DNA of 30,353 nt from CAYJBH01 sp964370765 (GTDB lineage Bacteria; Bacillota; Clostridia; Oscillospirales; Ruminococcaceae). The position numbers and the translations under genes were made by a program. Shown one piece after another: positions 7,346 through 14,972 of this stretch. Positions within the stretch are counted from its first letter, which is position 1; the number at the start of each line of letters is the position of its first letter. Location: contig CAYJKW010000022.1 in NCBI GenBank assembly GCA_964370765.1, positions 1 through 30,353 of the forward strand, given 5' to 3'. The notes below the pieces were generated by a model that saw nothing but the letters and a program-made list of their open reading frames with translations, was not told the DNA's origin and made no database searches.

Positions 7346-8437
7346 TTATTCCCCCTCACCGACTAACGAATTTACCACGGTTATTGCCTTGTTTACCGAT
7401 TCGTAAACAGCGCCGGAGGAATATGTTGCGCCGGTTATGCCATCATACTCAGTTACCGCAAGCTCGGTAGTAAGACCTACGAATTGACCTAAAAATGTTT
7501 CATCATATATTCGATCACCAATTCCGGGAGTTTCGCTATTAGCACCAATATTAATGCCACCTATAGCACCATTCGCATCAAAAGATACCAGTATTGGGAC
7601 ATCACCGCCATAACCTTTGGATTTAACTGAAACGATATATCCTACAACATCTTCACCCGTTAGTGCAACATAAGCCGAATCAGCAAGTGTTGTTAAATCA
7701 GTAGAAAGCTCGGACTTAGTGAATGTTTCTGCATCAGGGATGAGCACACGCATGCTTTCCTGCTCTTCTGATGCTGTGTTCGCATCTATTATCGGCTTTG
7801 TAATACTATTTGTTAAACTTAACAGTAGTGCAGAAATCATACAAATTGCACATAGAACCGCCACAGGTAGTGCACGCTCAACCCATTTGTTGTCGGTTGG
7901 TAATAGTGTAGCGTCGGCAGAAGGGTGGATTGTATTAACCGGGGGTAGATAATCATCAGGTTCTGCGCTGTCATCTGCTAATGCTATAGTCGCTGGCTCG
8001 GCAGATTCTTCGGTAGTTACATCAGCAGTATCTTCAATACTCGAATCAGATGTTTGCTCCTTGGTTATATCAGCGCCTTCCTCGGGCGTTTCTTCGGCGA
8101 TTATATCGGTAGATTTCTCGGTGATTTCTTCAACAATCTCCTCGGCAGTTACATCGGTATCTTCCGACTTGGTTGTATCGGCAACTTCTTCTGCAATCTC
8201 CTCGGCAGTTACATCGGTGGCTTCAGTCGTAGTTGCTTCGGCAACTTCTTCTGCAATCTCCTCAGTAGCTACATCAGAAGATTCTTCGGTAGTTTTCTCA
8301 AAAGTATCCTCGGTGGTCACGTCGGTAGATTCGACTACAACTTCCTCGGTAACATTTTCCGGAGCATCTGTAGCTGATTTCGTTGAAATCTCTATATCTT
8401 CGTTTGTTATATTTGAATTATTTTTTATTTTCGACAA
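7346..8437 (-). CDS. rnfG: Rnf complex subunit RnfG with long acidic N-extension
   Basis: The FMN-carrying subunit of Rnf. The C-terminal half (about 187-363) is an ordinary RnfG: a single helix (187-210) and an FMN-binding domain with TGATYS (335-340), where Thr338 would carry the covalent flavin. Before it lies an unusual ~185-residue segment rich in Glu, Thr, Asp, Val and Ala, with a 20-residue repeat of the form DVTAEEIAEEVAxTT. RnfG homologues are normally about 190-210 residues. The FMN domain is outside the membrane, so the extension should be cytoplasmic. The start is TTG with a strong SD (GGAGGTAAAGG); it overlaps rnfD by 20 bases. Confidence 0.93.
   Translation of the reverse strand: MSKIKNNSNITNEDIEISTKSATDAPENVTEEVVVESTDVTTEDTFEKTTEESSDVATEEIAEEVAEATTTEATDVTAEEIAEEVADTTKSEDTDVTAEEIVEEITEKSTDIIAEETPEEGADITKEQTSDSSIEDTADVTTEESAEPATIALADDSAEPDDYLPPVNTIHPSADATLLPTDNKWVERALPVAVLCAICMISALLLSLTNSITKPIIDANTASEEQESMRVLIPDAETFTKSELSTDLTTLADSAYVALTGEDVVGYIVSVKSKGYGGDVPILVSFDANGAIGGINIGANSETPGIGDRIYDETFLGQFVGLTTELAVTEYDGITGATYSSGAVYESVNKAITVVNSLVGEGE
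8048..8275 (-). repeat. 60-bp in-frame tandem repeat in rnfG
   Basis: Codons 55-130 of rnfG form four diverged units (20, 20, 16 and 20 codons) starting DVATEE, DVTAEE, DVTAEE and DIIAEE. The two best copies keep long identical DNA segments 60 bases apart (around 8178 and 8238), which suggests recent duplication. Confidence 0.8.
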
Positions 8438-9359
8438 TTCCTTTACCTCCTAATACTTTTTGGCGTGTTAGCTTATTTATATAGGGAACAAGGATGTTCA
8501 TAACTAATATAGCGTAGGAAACACCTTCGGTCATGTTTCCGAAATGTCGTATAAGTCCCGTAATAATTCCAAGACCAAGTCCAAATACTATTTTACCTCT
8601 TAATGTGTAAGGGGAGGTAGTGTAATCGGTAGCCATAAAAAACGCACCGAGCATTAATCCGCCACCTGCAAATTCAAGGATAATATTTGTTCCGAAAAGC
8701 AAGGAGAAAATAAGAACAACACCAATATATACAACAGGTATAACAGGGGATATTACCTTAGTAACAATGAGGTATATACCACCCATTAGCAGTGCTATAG
8801 TGCTGGTTTCGCCAAGTACACCGCTATGAGTTCCAATAAGTAGATCAGCATATTGTACACTTACTGTCTGTGCTGCCACAAATGGGGTAGCACCAGCTAA
8901 AGCCTCGACCGATGTAACCGATGCAACATATGGGTAGTTAGTCATTGCCGATGTAAAGGAAAGTGCAAGAACAAGCCTTCCCACAATAGCAGGATTTGCA
9001 AAGTTATTACCTATTCCGCCAAATAACATCTTAACAACAACGATAGCAACAAAAGCACCGATAACAGCCATCCATATCGGGAGTGTTGAGGGGTAGTTGA
9101 ACGCAAGCAATACTCCGGTTACAACGGCCGAAAGGTCACCTACGGTATGTTCCTTCTTTAATAACACTGCCCATATGGCCTCAAATGCCACACATGCAGA
9201 TACCGTAACGGCAATAAGCAAAGCAGCGCGATAACCAAATATTATTGATGAAGCAACAACTGCCGGTAGTAAGGCTAACAATACCTTAAACATAATTTGT
9301 CGTGTTGTTACATTATCAAACAGATGAGGCGATGAACTCGCCCATAATTTTTCATTCAC
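8418..9359 (-). CDS. rnfD: Rnf complex subunit RnfD
   Basis: A membrane subunit of 313 residues homologous to NqrB, with about nine to ten helices and a covalently bound FMN. The attachment motif is AGATPF with Thr158 as the flavin site. It also shows the conserved FGGIGNNFANPAIVGRL segment (113-129) and ATDYTTSPYT near the C-terminus. The start codon is GTG with SD GGAG in a three-base gap from rnfC. It overlaps rnfG by 20 bases. Together with RnfG it passes electrons across the membrane and contributes to ion pumping (family knowledge). Confidence 0.96.
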   Translation of the reverse strand: MNEKLWASSSPHLFDNVTTRQIMFKVLLALLPAVVASSIIFGYRAALLIAVTVSACVAFEAIWAVLLKKEHTVGDLSAVVTGVLLAFNYPSTLPIWMAVIGAFVAIVVVKMLFGGIGNNFANPAIVGRLVLALSFTSAMTNYPYVASVTSVEALAGATPFVAAQTVSVQYADLLIGTHSGVLGETSTIALLMGGIYLIVTKVISPVIPVVYIGVVLIFSLLFGTNIILEFAGGGLMLGAFFMATDYTTSPYTLRGKIVFGLGLGIITGLIRHFGNMTEGVSYAILVMNILVPYINKLTRQKVLGGKGIVENKK

Positions 9360-9362
9360 AGC

Positions 9363-10667
9363 TTAACTCCTCCCTCTTAACATTACCTTAGCAAGTTTCA
9401 TTATAGGCGTTAAAGGGCGTTTCGCCGGACATGTAAAGGAGCAACAACCACACTCGATACAACTTGCTACATTTAAATCCGCCAAATCCTTAACATCTTC
9501 AATTTCATAGCTATCAGAAATTTCAACAGGGGAGAGTCCCATGGGACATCCTGTTAGACAGCGACCACATCGTATACAAGCTTTGCTTACAGGAGGTTTT
9601 GAAAGTTTTTCTGATAAAGCAAGAATAGCGTTTGTCTGCTTTTGAATAGGTAAATCTGTATTAGGAACTGTAATACCCATCATTGGGCCACCCATTAATA
9701 GCTTGCCCACGGTTTGTGAAAATCCGCCACAATAATCAACGATGTCCTTGATAGGGGTGCCTATTATCACCTCTACGTTTTGAGGGCTCGTTATTGCATC
9801 ACCATCTACAGTTATACGTTTGCTGATAAGTGGTATGCCATTTTCAATATACTTTGATATAAAGGCTACAGTTGCAACATTAAGGACGATAACTCCCACG
9901 TCGGATGGTAGTCCACCTATCGGAACTTCACGTCCGGTTGTAGTTTCTATAAGCACCTTTTCGGCACCTTGAGGATAGCGTGTTTCTAGGGGTACAACCG
10001 TAATGCTTTTATCGCCGGCTGCAAGACTAAAAAGAAGGTCTACAGCTTCGGGCTTATTTCGCTCTATACCTATTATAATATTCTTTATTCCTAAAAACCT
10101 TTTTACAAGTACAATGCCTGCCATAACATGATCCGGACACTCTAACATTTCTCTGTTGTCAGCAGTGATATAAGGTTCACATTCCGCTGCATTAATTATT
10201 AAGGTATCTATAGCTGTAAGATTTTTCGGTGATAGCTTTACGGCAGTAGGAAATCCTGCACCTCCAAGGCCTACAAGCCCGCTGTTTGCAATTGCCTTAA
10301 CAAAGCTATCGTAGTCATTTACCTTGGGTGGAGCTATATCATCTGACATAGTTTGCTCCTTGTCCGACTCTATTACAATACACTTTTCTTTGCCGAAAAT
10401 AAATTGCATTTCGACAATATCCTTGACAGTGCCGGAAACACCACTAAATATAGGGCTAGAAACAAACCCACCTGTCTCCGCAACCATGGTGCCCACCTGA
10501 ACCTTATCGCCCTTTTTTACAACAGCTTTTGTAGGCGCACCTATATGCTGGCGTAATGGCAGATAAATTTTATCCGGTACCGGCATAATTCGTGTTCGAT
10601 TGGTTTCGGTTGCTTTGTTATGAGGTGCATGTACACCCTCGGAACTTCGCCGTAGTTTTTTAAACAA
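9363..10667 (-). CDS. rnfC: Rnf complex subunit RnfC (NADH-binding)
   Basis: The peripheral subunit that reduces NAD+ and carries FMN and two [4Fe-4S] clusters. I use a TTG start at 10667, giving 434 residues. It has GAGG six bases upstream and yields the family-typical N-terminus MFKKLRRSSEGVHAPHNK. An ATG at 10730 would add 21 residues but has no SD and lies about 11 bases from the -10 box. Visible motifs are GLGGAGFP (133-140, nucleotide site), NAAECEPYIT (159-168), and cluster motifs Cys364/367/370/374 and Cys403/406/409/413. First gene of the operon. Confidence 0.93.
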   Translation of the reverse strand: MFKKLRRSSEGVHAPHNKATETNRTRIMPVPDKIYLPLRQHIGAPTKAVVKKGDKVQVGTMVAETGGFVSSPIFSGVSGTVKDIVEMQFIFGKEKCIVIESDKEQTMSDDIAPPKVNDYDSFVKAIANSGLVGLGGAGFPTAVKLSPKNLTAIDTLIINAAECEPYITADNREMLECPDHVMAGIVLVKRFLGIKNIIIGIERNKPEAVDLLFSLAAGDKSITVVPLETRYPQGAEKVLIETTTGREVPIGGLPSDVGVIVLNVATVAFISKYIENGIPLISKRITVDGDAITSPQNVEVIIGTPIKDIVDYCGGFSQTVGKLLMGGPMMGITVPNTDLPIQKQTNAILALSEKLSKPPVSKACIRCGRCLTGCPMGLSPVEISDSYEIEDVKDLADLNVASCIECGCCSFTCPAKRPLTPIMKLAKVMLRGRS

Positions 10668-10677
10668 TCCCCACCTC
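10668..10677 (-). promoter_or_regulatory. SD that favours the TTG start of rnfC
   Basis: Minus strand GAGG (10674-10677) followed by six bases and TTG (10665-10667). Neither the ATG at 10730 nor the one at residue 12 has any SD-like sequence. Confidence 0.65.
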
Positions 10678-10739
10678 TTATTTATTCTGTCTAACATTAA
10701 TAACGACTGCAACTTATCGGCAGTCAGCATATGTTATAC

Positions 10740-10768
10740 ATTTTAACATTTTACATAATATTTTGCAA
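10740..10768 (-). promoter_or_regulatory. Sigma-A promoter of the rnf operon
   Basis: Minus strand TTGCAA (10763-10768), 17-base spacer, TAAAAT (10740-10745). The predicted start is near 10733, giving a leader of about 65 bases to the TTG start of rnfC. If the ATG at 10730 were used the mRNA would be nearly leaderless. Confidence 0.65.
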
Positions 10769-10859
10769 CCGAAAATTAAATATTTGATAGGATATTATTG
10801 ATTTTGGGGTATACTACTTCAAACTTACAATATTTTATATAAAAAAAGGAGAGGTAGCC

Positions 10860-11576
10860 ATGCAGGAAGCAGTTAATGTTGAGACAATCGCAGAAAGCGG
10901 AAGTGTATTTAAAACAAAGGGGAGACGGGCAATACACTGCCTTACCGTTATTGGTCAGGTAGAGGGGCATACTATAGCCCCACAAAATCAAAAAACAACT
11001 AAATACGAACACGTAATTCCACAGATAATCTCGATAGAGGAAGATCCAGAGATTGATGGACTGCTTGTAATATTAAATACAGTTGGAGGTGATGTAGAGG
11101 CAGGTCTTGCAATAGCAGAACTTATAGCAGGTGTACAAAAGCCCTCGGCCACCCTTGTGTTGGGGGGAGGACATTCAATAGGTATACCGCTTGCGGTTTC
11201 TGCCGATTGCAGTTTTATTGTGCCTACAGCCTCGATGACGGTTCATCCTGTAAGGCACTCCGGCACTATGCTTGCAGTACCTCAAAGCATGGAATATCTA
11301 CAGGAGATACAAAACAGGATTACTGGATTTGTGGGACGGCATTCCGGAATAACTGAAAAACGATTTTTAGAGTTGATGATGAATACCGATCAACTTGTTA
11401 TGGATGTAGGAACTGTGCTTAACGGAGCAGATGCAGTGGCAGAGGGTTTAATAGACAGCCTTGGTACGCTTTCTGATGCCCTTAACTATCTGTACAATCG
11501 TGCCGATAAAATGTATGCAGAGAGTGAGCGATCGAGCGCAAAAAAAAGAACGCCAAAAAAATCGAAAAGTAAATAG
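10860..11576 (+). CDS. tepA: ClpP-class serine protease, TepA-like
   Basis: A 238-residue member of the ClpP/crotonase serine protease superfamily, closest in pattern to the TepA/YmfB proteins of Firmicutes. The nucleophile would be Ser106 in GGGHSIGIP and the base His129 in MTVHPVR, the usual ClpP order; NTVGGDVEAGLAI (73-85) forms the substrate/oxyanion region. The C-terminus is a Lys/Arg/Ser-rich tail (AKKRTPKKSKSK). There is no signal peptide. SD AGGAGAGG precedes the ATG. In Bacillus, TepA was linked to protein export, but its substrate is not well established. It is a single-gene unit, divergent from rnf, ending at the terminator shared with proA. Confidence 0.85.
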   Translation: MQEAVNVETIAESGSVFKTKGRRAIHCLTVIGQVEGHTIAPQNQKTTKYEHVIPQIISIEEDPEIDGLLVILNTVGGDVEAGLAIAELIAGVQKPSATLVLGGGHSIGIPLAVSADCSFIVPTASMTVHPVRHSGTMLAVPQSMEYLQEIQNRITGFVGRHSGITEKRFLELMMNTDQLVMDVGTVLNGADAVAEGLIDSLGTLSDALNYLYNRADKMYAESERSSAKKRTPKKSKSK

Positions 11577-11584
11577 ATGCAGAA

Positions 11585-11622
11585 AAAAACAAGGAGTGAT
11601 TTTACCATCATTCCTTGTTTTT
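11585..11622. terminator. Bidirectional terminator between tepA and proA
   Basis: A 16-bp stem (11585-11600 with 11607-11622) with one G-T pair and a 6-base loop. It is flanked by an A-run on the left and a T-run on the right, so it works for both convergent genes. Confidence 0.85.
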
Positions 11623-11624
11623 AA

Positions 11625-12866
11625 TTATCGGATATGCCCCTCACCCTCTACAATATATTTAATTGTTGTAAGTGCAGCAGGTCCCATAGGACCCCTTGGT
11701 GGTAGTTTTTGGGTAGATATACCTATCTCGGCACCAAATCCAAACTCCTCACCGTCGGTAAAGCGGGTTGAAGCGTTAACGTATACTACAGCGGCGTCTA
11801 CGCGCGAAGTAAATACTTTAGCATTTTTCATATCTGTTGTTATAATTGCCTCACTGTGTAGTGTACCGAACTTTGCAATATGGTCTATTGCTTCGTCAAT
11901 ATTGGATACAACACGACAGTTTATTTCGTAGTCATTATACTCGGTTGAGAAATTTGTATCATCGGCTTTGTCGATATTACCTAGGATACCTACCGTCCTT
12001 TCACAACCGTGGAAAATTACTCCGGATTTATCAAGTTGTTGTTTGATGATCGGCAGAAATTTTTCGGCAACTGCAGAGTGGCAAAGTAATGTTTCGGCTG
12101 CGTTGCACACCGATGGCCGTTGTGTTTTTGCGTTATCAACTATATTTAATGCCATATCAATAGCTGCATGTTCGTCTACATATATATGGCATATTCCTGC
12201 GCCAGTCTCAATAACCGGAACCTTAGCGTTATTTACAGTGTGTTGTATAAGTGCCGCACTTCCACGAGGAATTAACAAATCGACATACCCTCGCATTGTT
12301 AGAAGTTCATCGGCAGTAGCTCTTGCAGTATCTTTAACCACATATATAAGATCTTTAGGCAATGAATTATCAATTAATGCCTGTTCAATAACATCGCCTA
12401 TCGCAAGGTTGGTGTTTATTGCTTCACTTCCACCCCTTAAAATTGCTGCGTTTCCGGTTTTAATTGCAAGTGCGGCAATATCCGCAGTAACATTAGGGCG
12501 GCTTTCAAAAATAACAGCAATAACACCTATTGGTACGCTTACCTTGTTTATGCGCATTCCGTTAGGATGTATATGACCACTGTTAATACCCAGTGGGTCA
12601 GGGAGTGCCGTTACCTTTTTAAGGGATGCGGCAAGTCCTGCAATACGTTGCTCGTTAAGTGTTAATCTATCTACCATAGCCGATGGTCGACCGTTTGCTA
12701 CAGCGTTCTCGATATCCTTTTTATTTTCAGCTAAAACATAACCTTGTCTTGCAACAAGTAGATCAGCAATGTCATTTATAACCTTGCAACGAAGTGGATG
12801 TGATGCCTCCTGCAAATATAATAAAGATTTTCTTGCAGCAGTACAGGCAGCCATAAGTTCTGACAT
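11625..12866 (-). CDS. proA: Gamma-glutamyl phosphate reductase ProA
   Basis: The second enzyme of proline synthesis: it reduces gamma-glutamyl phosphate with NADPH to glutamate-5-semialdehyde. The 413 residues are full length for the aldehyde dehydrogenase-like ProA family. The catalytic Cys254 lies in QRPSVCNAAETLL. The conserved FESRPNVTADIAALAIKTGN segment (120-139), LRGGSEA (143-149) and the C-terminal GFGAEIGISTQKLPPRGPMG are present. SD AAGGATG lies before the ATG. proB (glutamate 5-kinase), its usual operon partner, is not adjacent on either side. The upstream 180 bases shared with the sigma factor gene are very AT-rich; I see no T-box or other leader structure. Confidence 0.96.
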   Translation of the reverse strand: MSELMAACTAARKSLLYLQEASHPLRCKVINDIADLLVARQGYVLAENKKDIENAVANGRPSAMVDRLTLNEQRIAGLAASLKKVTALPDPLGINSGHIHPNGMRINKVSVPIGVIAVIFESRPNVTADIAALAIKTGNAAILRGGSEAINTNLAIGDVIEQALIDNSLPKDLIYVVKDTARATADELLTMRGYVDLLIPRGSAALIQHTVNNAKVPVIETGAGICHIYVDEHAAIDMALNIVDNAKTQRPSVCNAAETLLCHSAVAEKFLPIIKQQLDKSGVIFHGCERTVGILGNIDKADDTNFSTEYNDYEINCRVVSNIDEAIDHIAKFGTLHSEAIITTDMKNAKVFTSRVDAAVVYVNASTRFTDGEEFGFGAEIGISTQKLPPRGPMGPAALTTIKYIVEGEGHIR

Positions 12867-12992
12867 AGTTTATCCATCCTTTCAAAGCGGTGCACAGTTG
12901 TTAAAAATACAGATATAATATATAATATAAATTAATATTAACATCTGAAATAATAAATGTAAATATAAAAAAAATAAAAAACTTTTAATGAT

Positions 12993-13021
12993 AATGCAAT
13001 AAAACGCGTTTCTCGTGCATT
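12993..13021. repeat. Dyad upstream of the sigma factor gene
   Basis: AATGCA (12993-12998) and TGCATT (13016-13021) flank a perfect 10-base palindrome AAACGCGTTT (13002-13011); both dyads share almost the same centre. It ends 25 bases before the sigma factor ATG. It could be an operator, but I could not place -35/-10 elements around it. Confidence 0.45.
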
Positions 13022-13046
13022 AACATAGTGAAAGGGAGAAAAAATT

Positions 13047-13616
13047 ATGTTATTACTTTACTTTACATCATTAAATACTGCAGCTGCTAAAGACGACAGT
13101 GTTTTAGAAAATTGTATCGCTCAGATTGCGCAGGGTGACCGGTCGGCGCTTGAGGTGCTATACAATGAAACGAAAACCTCTGTCTATGCATATGCAATCT
13201 CTCTTTTAAAAAATGCAACCGATGCCGAGGATGTAATGCAGGATTGCTTTATCACAATAAACAGCTCGGCTGAGGGTTACATAGCACACGGAAAACCTAT
13301 GGCATGGATTATGACAATTGTTAAAAATCTTTGTTTCATGCGTATGAGACAGCAAAAAAAGACAGTTTCGGTAGAGTTTTTTGAACCGGCGATAACAGAG
13401 GTAGAGGGCTTAACGCCTGAACAGCGATGTATCCTAACCGAGTGTATGGCTTCACTTACACAACAGGAACATCAGATAGTTGTACTATATACCGTTGCCG
13501 GCTTTAAACATCGAGAAATAGCAGTTTTTATGGGTCTTCCGCTACCTACGGTGCTTTCGAAGTACCACAGAGCAATAAAAAAATTAAGAGAAAGATTAAC
13601 GGAGGGAGGGTATTAA
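13047..13616 (+). CDS. ECF-type RNA polymerase sigma factor
   Basis: A 189-residue sigma-70 family protein with only regions 2 and 4, as in the ECF group. Region 2 spans about 25-102, with DAEDVMQDCFITI (59-71) matching the core-binding helix. Region 4 spans about 124-183, with the helix-turn-helix HREIAVFMGLPLPTVLSKYHRAIKKL. SD AAGGGAG precedes the ATG; the first ~15 residues are hydrophobic and unlike most ECF factors, so a later start cannot be fully excluded. The next gene starts one base after the stop and encodes a membrane protein with an RsgI-like domain, the expected partner that keeps the sigma factor inactive. The target genes are unknown. Confidence 0.9.
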   Translation: MLLLYFTSLNTAAAKDDSVLENCIAQIAQGDRSALEVLYNETKTSVYAYAISLLKNATDAEDVMQDCFITINSSAEGYIAHGKPMAWIMTIVKNLCFMRMRQQKKTVSVEFFEPAITEVEGLTPEQRCILTECMASLTQQEHQIVVLYTVAGFKHREIAVFMGLPLPTVLSKYHRAIKKLRERLTEGGY

Positions 13617-13617
13617 T

Positions 13618-14826
13618 ATGAATACACCGGATTTAGAAAATAAAATAAAACAGTCCTACGAAAAGGTTACACCGGACGTTTTCGATGCTGTCCTTCAAGG
13701 GTGTGATAACCGGAAAGAGAGGATGCTTGTTATGAATCCTATAAAAAATAGAAATAAATTTATCTCGGCAATTACTGCAGTTTCTGCATGCCTATTACTT
13801 GCAGTCGGCATATATACCTACAACACCAATGTTGCTACCGCTGCAACGATATCGTTAGATGTAAATCCAAGTATAGAGATTGCTGTAAACGCTAACGATA
13901 AGGTGCTTTCTGCCACTGCATTAAACGAAGAAGGTCGACTTGTTCTTGGTGAAATGGATATAAAGGGCAGTGATGCAGAACTTGCGATAAATGCAGTTGT
14001 TGGCTCTATGGTTAGGCTAGGGTACCTAACAGATATTCAAAATTCAATACTGCTTACAATAGAAGATGCATCTACCGAAAAGGCTACACAGCTACAGCAA
14101 ACTCTTTCCACCGAGATAGAGAATGTAATGGCGGACGCACAGATTGGTGGAGCAGTATTAAGCCAAAGTCTCAATACAGAAAATACTGCAGAGATTGCAC
14201 AACAATATAGTGTTTCGGATGGTAAAGCAATGCTTATATCCGAGATCATTAGCCAAAATCCTGCCTATGATGTGCAGCAACTTTCAGAACTCTCGGTAAC
14301 CGAGCTTAACCATCTGCTAAATCCTAACACAACAATAGCAACTACAGGTAGTGCAAGTGACAAAGCCTATATAGGATCAGAAGCAGCCCTAAACATGGCG
14401 CTTGCCGATGCAGCACTAACCGTTGATACTATAACCGAGAGGGATGTTGATCTTGACTTTGAGAATGGAGTTATGATCTATGAGGTCGACTTTGAGACTG
14501 CGGACGGTACAGAGTATAGTTATGAACTTGATGCAATAACCGGAGCTGTTCTCTACCATGAAACCGATATAGATGACGATATTAACGATGATGTCGATGA
14601 CCTTGATGATGTCGACGACCTTGATGATGTCGATGACCTTGATGATGTCGACGACCTTGATGATATTGATGACCTTGATGATGACATCTATGATGACCTT
14701 GATGATGATATCGATGATGCAGATGACTATGACGATAGTTATGATAATAATGATGATGATTATGATGATTACGATGACGGCGATGACGATGACGATGACG
14801 ATGACGATGATGGCGACGACGATTAA
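13618..14826 (+). CDS. RsgI-like/PepSY membrane anti-sigma candidate with Asp-rich tail
   Basis: A 402-residue single-pass protein. Residues 1-47 are cytoplasmic and would bind the sigma factor; the helix is about 48-68. Outside lies an RsgI-like domain (about 74-170) with the hallmark SLDVNPSIEIAVN. A PepSY-like domain follows (about 250-315; EVDFETADGTEYSYELDAITG). Residues from about 317 to 402 are almost entirely Asp with Val, Leu, Ile and Tyr spacers, first as a six-residue DDVDDL repeat, then as near-pure poly-Asp. RsgI proteins in cellulolytic Clostridia sense polysaccharide through C-terminal binding modules; here the acidic tail occupies that position. Binding of Ca2+ or other cations is my inference. 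It starts one base after the sigma gene, with SD GGAGGG inside that gene. Confidence 0.85.
   Translation: MNTPDLENKIKQSYEKVTPDVFDAVLQGCDNRKERMLVMNPIKNRNKFISAITAVSACLLLAVGIYTYNTNVATAATISLDVNPSIEIAVNANDKVLSATALNEEGRLVLGEMDIKGSDAELAINAVVGSMVRLGYLTDIQNSILLTIEDASTEKATQLQQTLSTEIENVMADAQIGGAVLSQSLNTENTAEIAQQYSVSDGKAMLISEIISQNPAYDVQQLSELSVTELNHLLNPNTTIATTGSASDKAYIGSEAALNMALADAALTVDTITERDVDLDFENGVMIYEVDFETADGTEYSYELDAITGAVLYHETDIDDDINDDVDDLDDVDDLDDVDDLDDVDDLDDIDDLDDDIYDDLDDDIDDADDYDDSYDNNDDDYDDYDDGDDDDDDDDDDGDDD
14587..14676 (+). repeat. 18-bp tandem repeat (DDVDDL) in the anti-sigma gene
   Basis: Five consecutive 18-base units encode DDVDDL (the last is DDIDDL). Units 1 and 3 are identical, as are 2 and 4; they differ by one GAT/GAC wobble. 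This reveals a 36-base higher-order duplication. Less regular GAT-rich sequence follows to the stop. Confidence 0.9.
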
Positions 14827-14856
14827 TAATCCACAACGCCACCCACTTATCCCCTG

Positions 14857-14906
14857 AAAAAACAAAACCCTTGATCCATTTTAAATGAGTCAGGGGTTTG
14901 TTTTTG
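14857..14906. terminator. Bidirectional terminator after the sigma/anti-sigma operon
   Basis: A long imperfect stem (14857-14881 with 14883-14906) with core CAAACCCCTGA-type pairing, an A-run on the left and GTTTTT on the right. It suits the plus-strand operon and also the end of nagB. Confidence 0.75.
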
Positions 14907-14972
14907 ATTAACAAGATGGTTATTAAATATATGGGTAGAATAATTATTGAAAAACAGGGGTAGTTTTAAAGT

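Noticed and set aside
8054..8453. Long plus-strand open frames rich in Ser/Val or Gly/Phe
   Set aside because: They are antisense shadows of the repetitive rnfG extension; the rnfG frame carries the known domain and the SD.
10776..11012. 78-codon minus-strand frame upstream of rnfC
   Set aside because: It overlaps tepA and the rnf promoter, and has no SD or known similarity.
12867..13046. T-box or other riboswitch before proA
   Set aside because: The leader is short and AT-rich with no specifier/antiterminator-like structure.
14587..14676. Possible CRISPR array
   Set aside because: The units are directly adjacent with no unique spacers and encode protein in frame. The same holds for the repeats at 8048-8275 and 26320-26436.
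14416..14914. Minus-strand open frames rich in Ile or His, and a Met/Thr-rich plus frame
   Set aside because: They arise from GAT-repeat DNA read in other frames; the Asp-tail frame continues from a recognisable protein.
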